DNA of 29,032 nucleotides from a virus. Shown piece by piece: positions 13,625 to 20,043 of this stretch. Position 1 is the first letter of the stretch, and each line of letters opens with the position of its first letter. The position numbers were made by a program, and so were the translations under genes. Where the stretch lies: positions 1 to 29,032 of IMG/VR virus record IMGVR_UViG_3300042691_015524, one strand, 5' to 3'. Below the pieces are notes generated by a model, which had not been told where the DNA came from, ran no database searches, and saw only the letters and a list, made by a program, of their open reading frames with translations.

Positions 13625-14732
13625 CTTCCCTAACTCCCCCACCAACGGCCAAATATATACGTCCGGCGACAAATCGTGGATTTGGGACGGAACGACATGG
13701 AAAGCCTACGGTGCATCCCTGTCCCCGACCGTGTTGAAGGTAGACTCCACCAACACGCGGGTTGGTATCAACAACCAGTCCCCTGCATACACGTTGGATG
13801 TGGACGGGACGGTTGAGGCCACCCAGTTCCTTCAGGGTACGAACTACCTGACCCCATACACCGGGTTCCGTAATGCAGTGATCAACGGTAACTTTGATGT
13901 GTGGCAGAGGGGAACTTTTGTTTATCCCTCAACAACTCCTCTCATTATTAGCGCAGACAGATGGTATATGTCGTCTGCGGCGGGGGGTGGTTACTCACAA
14001 GTAGGCCGAGAAGTATTGGCGCCCGGGAGCATTTCAGGCTATGACGCACCGTGGTTTTTGGGTAGCGTACAGTCGCTAAATGCACCAAATATTTTCAGTC
14101 AGCGTATTGAGGATGTTCGCACATTTGCTGGACAAACAGTCACACTTTCTTTTTGGGTAAACAACTTTGGTTATGGTAACAACCCCATTAGTTCTTCTCT
14201 CACACAGAACTTTGGTTCTGGTGGTTCTACAGCAGTAACAACAAACTTTTCTACTGTGACCAGCGCATTTGGATGGGTACGGCGGTCGGTGACGCTTACG
14301 TTGCCGTCAATTTCTGGAACAACTGTAGGTACAAACAGTTATTTGCAACTTACGTTGAACACCAATAACCATTACTATGTCGGTATTGCTGGTGTCCAAC
14401 TTGAATTAGGTTCTGTTGCAACTCCGTTTGAACGCCGCCCACCCGGAACGGAGTTGGCGTTGTGTCAACGGTACTTCTACTCTTCGGGAACAGTCCACCA
14501 ACACTTTGTGTCAATGAACGCAAACCAGTTTGGAGAGGCTCATATATACTCGTATCCTGTTTCAATGAGAGCAGTTCCAACTATTACAGGAAGTTTTACA
14601 AGTAATGATAACGCAACCTTGCTTACAACTACCGCGAATATTGACAGGATGTATATTCGTGTAACGTGTACAAACAACGGTTTTGCCTACGGATCATTTA
14701 ATTATTCATTTACTGCGGCATCGGAACTTTAA
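13614..14732 (+). CDS. Tail fibre 3 of the mosaic set (DFPNSP head, carbohydrate-binding-like centre)
   Basis: 372 residues from GTG 13614. This start gives VAIDFPNSPTNGQ, matching the sister fibres, and GGGGG lies upstream; an in-frame GTG at 13581 is less likely. The centre opens TNYLTPYTGFRNAVINGNFD-x-WQRG, then IEDVRTFAGQTVTLSFWV, FGSGGS, and AGVQLELGSVATPFERRP ... CQRYFY. This is a jelly-roll carbohydrate-binding-like domain frequent in phage fibres. It shares this domain with fibre 4 but not its N-terminus. The C-terminal ~90 residues are unique. Confidence 0.8.
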   Translation: MAIDFPNSPTNGQIYTSGDKSWIWDGTTWKAYGASLSPTVLKVDSTNTRVGINNQSPAYTLDVDGTVEATQFLQGTNYLTPYTGFRNAVINGNFDVWQRGTFVYPSTTPLIISADRWYMSSAAGGGYSQVGREVLAPGSISGYDAPWFLGSVQSLNAPNIFSQRIEDVRTFAGQTVTLSFWVNNFGYGNNPISSSLTQNFGSGGSTAVTTNFSTVTSAFGWVRRSVTLTLPSISGTTVGTNSYLQLTLNTNNHYYVGIAGVQLELGSVATPFERRPPGTELALCQRYFYSSGTVHQHFVSMNANQFGEAHIYSYPVSMRAVPTITGSFTSNDNATLLTTTANIDRMYIRVTCTNNGFAYGSFNYSFTAASEL

Positions 14733-14733
14733 T

Positions 14734-14928
14734 ATGTACAGAGAACTAAAATACATAACTCCCCGAGGAGATGTTGTTGATGAACCATGCGTTTATCGCA
14801 TTTCTGACGGGGCAGTAATCCCTTTTGATTTGAATAATATTGATTACCTTGATTACCTACAGTGGGTTGAAGAGGGGAACACCCCCGAACCTTGGATAGA
14901 CCCTAGAGAGGTAACAGATGGCTCGTAA
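14734..14928 (+). CDS. Fibre accessory protein (64 aa)
   Basis: 64 residues from ATG 14734, just after the fibre 3 stop; in-frame starts further upstream lie inside the fibre and are rejected. The C-terminal half, YRISDGAVIPFDLNNIDY ... YLQWVEEGNTPEPW, closely matches the 16132 gene product and resembles phage tail-fibre assembly proteins with a DGAxIPxDxxNxDYxxYLxW core. Overlaps fibre 4 by 11 bases. Probably assists folding or trimerisation of fibre 3 or 4. Confidence 0.75.
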   Translation: MYRELKYITPRGDVVDEPCVYRISDGAVIPFDLNNIDYLDYLQWVEEGNTPEPWIDPREVTDGS

Positions 14929-16132
14929 TGCATTAATTCAAGTACGGCGGGACACCGCCGCTAACTGGACCTCAGTCAACCCTACTCTTGCCTCTGGGGA
15001 AATTGGGCTAGAGACTGACACCGGCAGATACAAGATTGGCAACGGAAGCACACCGTGGAACTCTCTTCAGATATCTCTTAAGGCCGATGAACTCCGCCTC
15101 GGTAATGACTATCTAACCCCATACACCGGCTTTCGCAACGCGATCATCAATGGTGACTTCCGCATCAACCAGCGGGCGTGGTCATCGTCTTCAACAAGTG
15201 CAACCTACGGTTACGACCGTTGGCGAGTATTCCACACCGGTGGTACGGTCGCCATGTCCAGCCAACAGTTTACGGTTGGTTCACCTGCCGCCACAGGCTA
15301 TGAGTCTCCCAATTTTGTCCGACTTGTGACAGGTGGTCAGTCGTCATCTGGAGATTATTCTGTTCTTCAACAGCCAATTGAAGACGCTAGAACATTTGCC
15401 AACAGCACAGTCACGATTTCATTTTGGGCTAAAGCGGCTTCGGGAACACCAAAAGTTGCTGTTGAACTAGCACAGGTATTTGGAACTGGTGGTAGCCCAT
15501 CGGCAGATGTCAATACACTCGGCGGTCAAGTAACACTTTCTACATCATGGACCCGCTATTCGGTGACTATGACCGTCCCTAACGTCAACGGCAAGACGTT
15601 TGGCACGACAGCAAACACCAGTAGCCTAAACTGCAACCTATGGGTTTCGGCGGGTAGCACCTTCAATGCGCGGCTAAATAGCATTGGCACCCAGAATGCA
15701 ACGATTGACTTCTGGGGTGTGCAGGTTGAGCGTGGGTCGGTGGCAACACCGTTTGAGCAGAGGCCGATCCAGACAGAGTTGGCAATGTGTCAGCGGTACT
15801 ACGAAAAATCGTATGCTCTTGCAACCGCACCGGGAACAAACACCGCGGCTGGCCTTATGTTGTTTTTTGGAACTACAGCCGGTTCCAATACTGCACAACT
15901 GGTAGTTAGGTTCTTAGTGCCCAAACGATACACTGCCTACACAGTTACTGGATACAATGGTTTTGGAAACAGCGGTGTATGGGAGTATTATAGAAGTGGT
16001 GCCAGTAATACTTCCGCAGGATTAACCGTAGACCTACAGACGGAACAAAGTTTCCGTGGCTACGTTGAAACTGGTGCGGCCTATGTCGCCGTTCAAATAA
16101 ACGCTCATTGGGTCTGTAACGCGGAGTTCTGA
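14918..16132 (+). CDS. Tail fibre 4 of the mosaic set (Mtd_N-like head, carbohydrate-binding-like centre)
   Basis: 404 residues. The N-terminal ~45 residues, IQVRRDTAANWTSVNPTLAS then GEIGLETDTGRYKIGNGST, match the major-tropism-determinant N-terminal domain type (capsid-distal fibre attachment). The centre, DYLTPYTGFRNAIINGDFRI ... IEDARTFANSTVTISFWAK ... VQVERGSVATPFEQRP ... CQRYYEKS, is homologous to fibre 3. The C-terminal domain (VPKRYTAYTVTGYNGFG) is unique. Start ATG follows AGAGAGG. TGATG coupling to the next gene. Probable receptor-binding fibre. Confidence 0.85.
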   Translation: MARNALIQVRRDTAANWTSVNPTLASGEIGLETDTGRYKIGNGSTPWNSLQISLKADELRLGNDYLTPYTGFRNAIINGDFRINQRAWSSSSTSATYGYDRWRVFHTGGTVAMSSQQFTVGSPAATGYESPNFVRLVTGGQSSSGDYSVLQQPIEDARTFANSTVTISFWAKAASGTPKVAVELAQVFGTGGSPSADVNTLGGQVTLSTSWTRYSVTMTVPNVNGKTFGTTANTSSLNCNLWVSAGSTFNARLNSIGTQNATIDFWGVQVERGSVATPFEQRPIQTELAMCQRYYEKSYALATAPGTNTAAGLMLFFGTTAGSNTAQLVVRFLVPKRYTAYTVTGYNGFGNSGVWEYYRSGASNTSAGLTVDLQTEQSFRGYVETGAAYVAVQINAHWVCNAEF

Positions 16133-16353
16133 TGAAGCACTATTTACACACACTCACAAACCCTGAAGGCGCAGAAACCACAGTCTTGCGTCGTGAGGAC
16201 GGGGCACAAATCCCAATGGACGAAGCCAATCCCGACTACCAGCAGTACTTAGCATGGCTAGAAGAAGGCAACACCCCCGAACCGTGGGGTGAGCCTGATA
16301 CAGTCATCACAAACCCTGAGGAGCACCATGACTACGAAGACCCCCAATACTGA
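16132..16353 (+). CDS. Fibre accessory protein (73 aa)
   Basis: 73 residues, ATG overlapping the fibre 4 stop (TGATG). Core REDGAQIPMDEANPDYQQYL then AWLEEGNTPEPWGEP matches the 14734 product. The extra acidic tail HHDYEDPQY is encoded in the part that overlaps the next small gene. Probable fibre assembly helper. The pair formed with the 14734 gene shows that the accessory genes have duplicated along with the fibres. Confidence 0.75.
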   Translation: MKHYLHTLTNPEGAETTVLRREDGAQIPMDEANPDYQQYLAWLEEGNTPEPWGEPDTVITNPEEHHDYEDPQY

Positions 16354-16477
16354 CAACCCGATTGACATCAACAAGATCGTGGAGAGTCTGTCAAATACAA
16401 TTGCCCAGCAGGCAGTACGCATTGCCATGCTTGAGGCCACCTTGGCGGCTAAGCCCGCAAAAGACACGAATGACTGA
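16328..16477 (+). CDS. Small coiled-coil-like protein (49 aa)
   Basis: 49 residues from ATG 16328, preceded by GAGGAG; it overlaps the previous gene by 26 bases in another frame. A longer in-frame start at 16289 has no ribosome-binding site. After a polar N-terminus (MTTKTPNTDNPIDINK) comes one amphipathic helix, IVESLSNTIAQQAVRIAMLE then ATLAAKPAKDTND. It may form an oligomer and act with the neighbouring fibre genes. No family recognised. Confidence 0.6.
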   Translation: MTTKTPNTDNPIDINKIVESLSNTIAQQAVRIAMLEATLAAKPAKDTND

Positions 16478-16489
16478 GGGTTGGGTGTA

Positions 16490-17299
16490 ATGCCTCGTAA
16501 CGACCTAATCCAAGTACGTAGCGACACTGCCGCCAACTGGGCTTCAGTTAACCCCATCCTTGCCTCAGGCGAGCACGGATTTGAAACCGATACCGGCAAG
16601 TTTAAAATCGGAAATGGTTCAACGGCGTGGTCAGCATTGCTTTACGCTACTGACGCATCTGAAATTACGGGTACCACCCTTCCCGCCAACGTCGTCTCAT
16701 CGTCGCTAACTAGCGTCGGAACTCTTACGTCTTTAAATGTGGCTGGCACAGCAACAGTCCGGGCGGCGTCCTCGCAAGACGGTGTGGCCTTGGCCGGGCG
16801 TACGGGGGGCACTGCTTCTTATGAAGTCACACTACGCCCCACCACATTGACCGCTGACCAGACTCTCACATTACCAAACAACACTGGCGAACTTGTCTCG
16901 TTCACTAGCGCACGAGGCTCTAGTTTTGGTTGGACCAATTACACCACAACCATAACGCAACTAGGAACAGTTACATACGCAACATATGTCAGTAGGTACC
17001 AGCAGATCGGTAAATTAATAAATTGGGAATACGCTTTTTATATTACCGGCACTGGCACCATTAATAACGCTATCCGTATTAATATCCCGCAAACGGCACA
17101 AGGTAGTGCCATATACTCTAATTTTGGCACTATGCACGTTTACGATGCCAGCACTAATACGCATTATTGTGGGCACGCCTTTGCGTACTCAACCACACAA
17201 GCCGCGATGATGTTAGACGGCGGGAACACCTACTTTCAGTCAATTGCGCTCGCTAACGGCGATGTCATCAGTGGCCATATCCTGTATGAGGCGGCATAA
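16490..17299 (+). CDS. Tail fibre 5 of the mosaic set (Mtd_N-like head, SLTSVGT centre)
   Basis: 269 residues from ATG 16490, chosen because it aligns with the fibre 4 start (MPRNDLIQVRSD against MARNALIQVRRD); a TTG nine bases earlier is possible. N-terminal module IQVRSDTAANWASVNPILAS ... TDTGKFKIGNGST. Centre SSLTSVGTLTSLNVAGTATV ... ASSQDGVALAGRTGGT ... LTADQTLTLPNNTG, homologous to fibre 1. C-terminal domain (QQIGKLINWEYAFYITGTG onward) unlike the others, resembling a beta-rich fibre tip. TAATG coupling to the next gene. Confidence 0.8.
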   Translation: MPRNDLIQVRSDTAANWASVNPILASGEHGFETDTGKFKIGNGSTAWSALLYATDASEITGTTLPANVVSSSLTSVGTLTSLNVAGTATVRAASSQDGVALAGRTGGTASYEVTLRPTTLTADQTLTLPNNTGELVSFTSARGSSFGWTNYTTTITQLGTVTYATYVSRYQQIGKLINWEYAFYITGTGTINNAIRINIPQTAQGSAIYSNFGTMHVYDASTNTHYCGHAFAYSTTQAAMMLDGGNTYFQSIALANGDVISGHILYEAA

Positions 17300-17535
17300 T
17301 GGAAGTGTTCCTACGTGGTGTCTACGACGCAGAAGAAATACCTGAGGTATGGTTGTGGGAACGTATGCGCGTTCAGCGCGACAAACTCCTAGTTGCTTGT
17401 GACTGGACACAGGTTGCGGATGCCCCGGTGGATAAGCAGGCATGGGCTACCTATCGGGAATCTTTACGTAACTTTCCTGAAACGTGGGTGCCCTCCGAAG
17501 TTGTTATCTTCCCAGATACCCCATCGTCCACGTAA
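17299..17535 (+). CDS. Phage tail assembly chaperone-like protein
   Basis: 78 residues, start overlapping the fibre 5 stop. The core MRVQRDKLLVACDWTQVADA, then PVDKQAWATYRESLRNFPE, is the RxxRDxLLxxxDWTxxxDxP ... YRxxLRxxP pattern of the phage tail assembly chaperone family (Phage_tail_APC type), also found with fibre genes of other phages. Soluble. It closes the fibre and accessory series, giving fibre 5 its own partner. Confidence 0.85.
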   Translation: MEVFLRGVYDAEEIPEVWLWERMRVQRDKLLVACDWTQVADAPVDKQAWATYRESLRNFPETWVPSEVVIFPDTPSST

Positions 17536-17564
17536 CCACTAGTCAGCGCATCTAGGAGAGCCCT

Positions 17565-17825
17565 ATGTTTAATCCCGGTGGTAAGGTCTACAGAGCACTG
17601 GTTACCTCAGCCAACAGCACCACAGGAGAGATTTACGTCTCTATACCTCAAGTTATGGGCCAAGACAGTTCTGTACCGTTGTCGTACGTAGGACGGTCAG
17701 CGGCTAATGGTATTTGGGCTGTGCCCGACCCGGGGGAGGTCATTGTCGTAGCAAGCGACGACGACCAGTTTTCTAACGTATTCTGGATTAAAACAACTTC
17801 GGGAACTAACGGCGGCTCAGCCTAA
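17565..17825 (+). CDS. Baseplate or tail-spike OB-fold-like protein
   Basis: 86 residues with AGGAGAG ribosome-binding site. Pattern YRALVTSANSTTGEIYVSIP, then DPGEVIVVASDDDQFSNVFW. The short beta-barrel plan with a GxxVxVxxP strand and DPGExVxVA turn recalls the N-terminal OB domains of phage baseplate hub and spike proteins, but the protein is only one domain long. A structural role at the tail tip is plausible. It sits between the fibre cluster and the endolysin. Confidence 0.65.
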   Translation: MFNPGGKVYRALVTSANSTTGEIYVSIPQVMGQDSSVPLSYVGRSAANGIWAVPDPGEVIVVASDDDQFSNVFWIKTTSGTNGGSA

Positions 17826-17882
17826 AACTGCTAACGCTTTTGGTCTGCTAACCTATAGGCAACCAAGTCTTTAGGAGGATAT

Positions 17883-18626
17883 ATGGGCCGTAAGTACACC
17901 GGATTTGATGGGAACGCCAGCGGTAAGCGTGCTGGTTTGGAAAAGTTTGTTGAATTGACAATCGCGCATTTCAACAAGGGCGTATGGAACAACGGCACAT
18001 GGTCGGTTCGCAACATGAAGAACCCCAACCTTGCCACCCCCCGCCCCTCGGTGCATGGAACCGGCCGCGCCGCCGACCTGTCGTGGCGCAAGACCGGCAA
18101 CAAGGGTTTCGGTGATTACGCGACCGCTTGCCAAGTTGTTGACTTTTGGGTGGCCAACGCTGAACTGTTCCTCGTTGAAGAAATCCACGACTATTGGCCT
18201 GCCCCGCACGGACGCGGCTGGCGTTGTGACCGTTCCGTGTGGACGGTGTATAAGAAGCCGTCCATCGGCTCAGCCCCCGGTGGCGATTGGTTCCACGTTG
18301 AGATTGCCCCCGACCACGCTGACAACCCGGCCTTCTACGAGCAGGCTTTCACCAGTCTTGGCGGCGCACCCGCACCCGCCCCGGCTCCGGCTCCCGCACC
18401 GGCGCCTGCGTCGGCCCCGGTACTAAAGTTTGAGTACCCCGGCACACCTGTCAAGCAGGGTTCCAAGGGTGATGCCGTCAAGTTGGTGCAGGCCATCGTG
18501 GGCGCCAAGCCCGATGGAGACTTTGGCGCCAAGACTTACGAATTGGTTCGCAACTGGCAGAAGTCCAAGGGTCTCACTTACGACGGAGTGGTGGGCCCGG
18601 CCACATGGAAGGCAATGTTCGGATGA
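17883..18626 (+). CDS. Endolysin: M15-like peptidase plus peptidoglycan-binding domain
   Basis: 247 residues; strong TTAGGAGG ribosome-binding site. The N-terminal domain has VHGTGRAADLSW (His58, Asp65) and DWFHVEI (His138, Glu140), the zinc-binding and catalytic pattern of M15/VanY-type D,D- or L,D-peptidases used by many actinophage endolysins. An Ala-Pro linker (about 161-178) follows. Residues about 185-247 are a peptidoglycan_binding_1 domain: VKQGSKGDAVKLVQ, DGDFGAKTYELVRNWQKSKG, DGVVGPATWKAM. No signal peptide, so export needs a holin. Its stop overlaps a tiny membrane-peptide gene (ATGA). Confidence 0.9.
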   Translation: MGRKYTGFDGNASGKRAGLEKFVELTIAHFNKGVWNNGTWSVRNMKNPNLATPRPSVHGTGRAADLSWRKTGNKGFGDYATACQVVDFWVANAELFLVEEIHDYWPAPHGRGWRCDRSVWTVYKKPSIGSAPGGDWFHVEIAPDHADNPAFYEQAFTSLGGAPAPAPAPAPAPAPASAPVLKFEYPGTPVKQGSKGDAVKLVQAIVGAKPDGDFGAKTYELVRNWQKSKGLTYDGVVGPATWKAMFG

Positions 18627-18694
18627 TTCTCGCCCTTACCCTGTCGCTTTGCTTTGTGGCGCTCGGTTATCTACTCAAGAATGGGGTTCGTTGA
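18623..18694 (+). CDS. 23-residue single-span membrane peptide after the endolysin
   Basis: ATG 18623 overlaps the endolysin stop (ATGA) and the frame ends at TGA 18692-18694. The product MILALTLSLCFVALGYLLKN-GVR is one hydrophobic helix with a basic end. The next gene starts four bases later. Overlap with the lysin stop and the strict membrane-helix composition favour a real gene over chance. It could be a mini-holin, a lysis regulator or a leader. Too short for family assignment. Confidence 0.5.
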   Translation: MILALTLSLCFVALGYLLKNGVR

Positions 18695-18697
18695 CCC

Positions 18698-19291
18698 ATG
18701 GCCAGCAAAAAGCGCGGCCTTGGTCTCGCTATCGGGGACTTGCGTGCCCGTATGCGGGAACTAGAGACCACGGATCAAAGGTCGCAAGGTAAGGTTGACC
18801 AAACCACTGGTAGGCGTCTCCCCCCGTCGCGGTTGTACCCGCGGGGGGCAAATGCCCTTATCCCCAGTGGCGCTGACTTTGAGGTTTATTGGGTCTCACC
18901 AACCGACCAGTATTACCAAGGGCCCGGGCTCAGCACCTGCGTTGTAGCCCATGTATTTGTCCCCACACTTAGCCGTGACGAACTGGCTGAGATTGAGCAG
19001 GGCGGTGAATACGAGCAGAGCATGGAAGAGGGGATGGAACGCCTTGGTGAGCAATTCAAGGAAGCCAGTAGTGGGCGCCTAGACCGCTCACAGTTGGGCG
19101 TGGATTACAACATCCTCGGGTACACCTACGTGATGTTCCGTAACCGCGCCGGTGTCACCAGCGGTGTGTACAAATACGGCCCCATGCCATTGCATGTGTA
19201 TCGTAGTTACCGCGAGTTCACCTCTAAGGGTCAGGGTGTCCGTCGCATCCTTGAGCCGTTTGGCTACACTAAGTCTTCTTGGCCCGTCTAA
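18698..19291 (+). CDS. Unknown phage protein with KTSC-like C-terminus
   Basis: 197 residues, soluble. A basic N-terminus with a short helix (LAIGDLRARMRELETTDQRS) leads to a globular part with VYWVSPTDQYY and an acidic helix (SRDELAEIEQGGEYEQSMEE). The end, VYKYGPMPLHVYRSYREFTS-KGQGVRRIL, recalls the small KTSC domain (Y.YG.xP..VY..F..A.SKG), whose function is not known. Starts three bases after the mini-peptide stop. Could be a minor structural protein. Confidence 0.65.
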   Translation: MASKKRGLGLAIGDLRARMRELETTDQRSQGKVDQTTGRRLPPSRLYPRGANALIPSGADFEVYWVSPTDQYYQGPGLSTCVVAHVFVPTLSRDELAEIEQGGEYEQSMEEGMERLGEQFKEASSGRLDRSQLGVDYNILGYTYVMFRNRAGVTSGVYKYGPMPLHVYRSYREFTSKGQGVRRILEPFGYTKSSWPV

Positions 19292-19306
19292 CAGAAGGAT
19301 CACAAC

Positions 19307-19714
19307 ATGAAGTCATTTTTGGTGATGTCAGCGTGGCTGGCATCGGTTGTTTGGTTTGGCATCGGCATCATTAATTGGGACGCAATGGCTATTCCTGCCG
19401 CGATTATTGCGTCTCTGTTGGGGTTTGCGATCTTCAAGGACACCATGAACACCGTGCAGGCCGTGGGACCGATCTATTGGATTACCCGTGATCTGGTGCC
19501 CACAAACACCCCGTTGATTGGCCTCGGATTCATGCGCCAAACCTCATACCCGTGGCGCATCGGTAAGGGGATTCAGATTCGGTTTCCGCGTCACATCTTC
19601 CAGATTGGCTTCTGTATCCGACCGGCTGAGTTCTCGGACAATGACGGCCTCCTTCACGCCCTCAAAGGCCGGTTCCTTGAGCACAAGGCGGAGGACATTC
19701 GTTCATGGGACTGA
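19307..19714 (+). CDS. Membrane protein of unknown function
   Basis: 135 residues with AGAAGGA ribosome-binding site. Two membrane helices, about residues 3-23 (SFLVMSAWLASVVWFGIGII) and 28-43 (IPAAIIASLLGFAIF), are followed by a soluble C-terminal part with many aromatic and basic residues (RQTSYPWRIGKGIQIRFPRH). No lytic motif is visible. It overlaps the next gene by ten bases, and its position near the endolysin allows a lysis-related role. Confidence 0.7.
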   Translation: MKSFLVMSAWLASVVWFGIGIINWDAMAIPAAIIASLLGFAIFKDTMNTVQAVGPIYWITRDLVPTNTPLIGLGFMRQTSYPWRIGKGIQIRFPRHIFQIGFCIRPAEFSDNDGLLHALKGRFLEHKAEDIRSWD

Positions 19715-19929
19715 AGCGCAAGAAGGAAAAAGAGAAAGACCTACCCAAGATCGCACGCATTGAGAAGATGAGTAATGCGGAACTTGCATCATGGGGAGAG
19801 CAATCGCTAGTCTACCTGTGCGTTGCGTTTGACAACTGGCGCTACCACGGACACAGCCACAAGGAGGCCACTCGTGCAGTGGAAACACTTAATGCGATCT
19901 TAAATGAAGTAAATTCTAGAGACAACTAG
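19705..19929 (+). CDS. Small helical unknown protein
   Basis: 74 residues starting inside the previous gene (ten-base overlap). A Lys/Glu-rich N-terminus (MGLKRKKEKEKDLPKIARIE) precedes two helices: MSNAELASWGEQSLVYLCVA and KEATRAVETLNAILNEVNSR. Last gene before the terminator-like hairpin and the packaging block. No known domain. Confidence 0.7.
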   Translation: MGLKRKKEKEKDLPKIARIEKMSNAELASWGEQSLVYLCVAFDNWRYHGHSHKEATRAVETLNAILNEVNSRDN

Positions 19930-19962
19930 AGGTACTTCATCGTGCCGTAGGATGGACGAAGC

Positions 19963-19980
19963 GTTAGCCCTGCGGGTAAC
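19963..19980 (+). other. Small hairpin in the gap before terL
   Basis: GTTA-g-CCC-TGC-GGG-TAAC can pair as a seven-base-pair stem with one bulged G. The 114-base gap 19930-20043 contains this, the strong hairpin at 20000 and a -10 element, but no open frame. Confidence 0.35.
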
Positions 19981-19999
19981 ACACGATTTCTATATTATA

Positions 20000-20027
20000 G
20001 AAAATGCCCCCACAAGGGGGCATTTTC
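20000..20027 (+). terminator. Rho-independent-like terminator, 12-bp stem
   Basis: GAAAATGCCCCC (20000-20011), loop ACAA, GGGGGCATTTTC (20016-20027): a perfect stem with A-rich left and T-rich right flank, so it may work on both strands. It ends the fibre and lysis transcription unit just before the terminase gene. Confidence 0.8.
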
Positions 20028-20030
20028 ATT

Positions 20031-20036
20031 TATACT
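20031..20036 (+). promoter_or_regulatory. -10 element TATACT for leaderless terL
   Basis: TATACT starts four bases after the terminator hairpin and is followed by seven bases and ATG 20044, which has no ribosome-binding site. The -35 position falls inside the hairpin stem. Confidence 0.55.
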
Positions 20037-20043
20037 TACTCTT

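Noticed and set aside
14918-17299. Diversity-generating retroelement suggested by Mtd_N-like fibre heads
   Set aside because: No reverse transcriptase gene and no template/variable repeat pair with A-specific differences was seen in the window.
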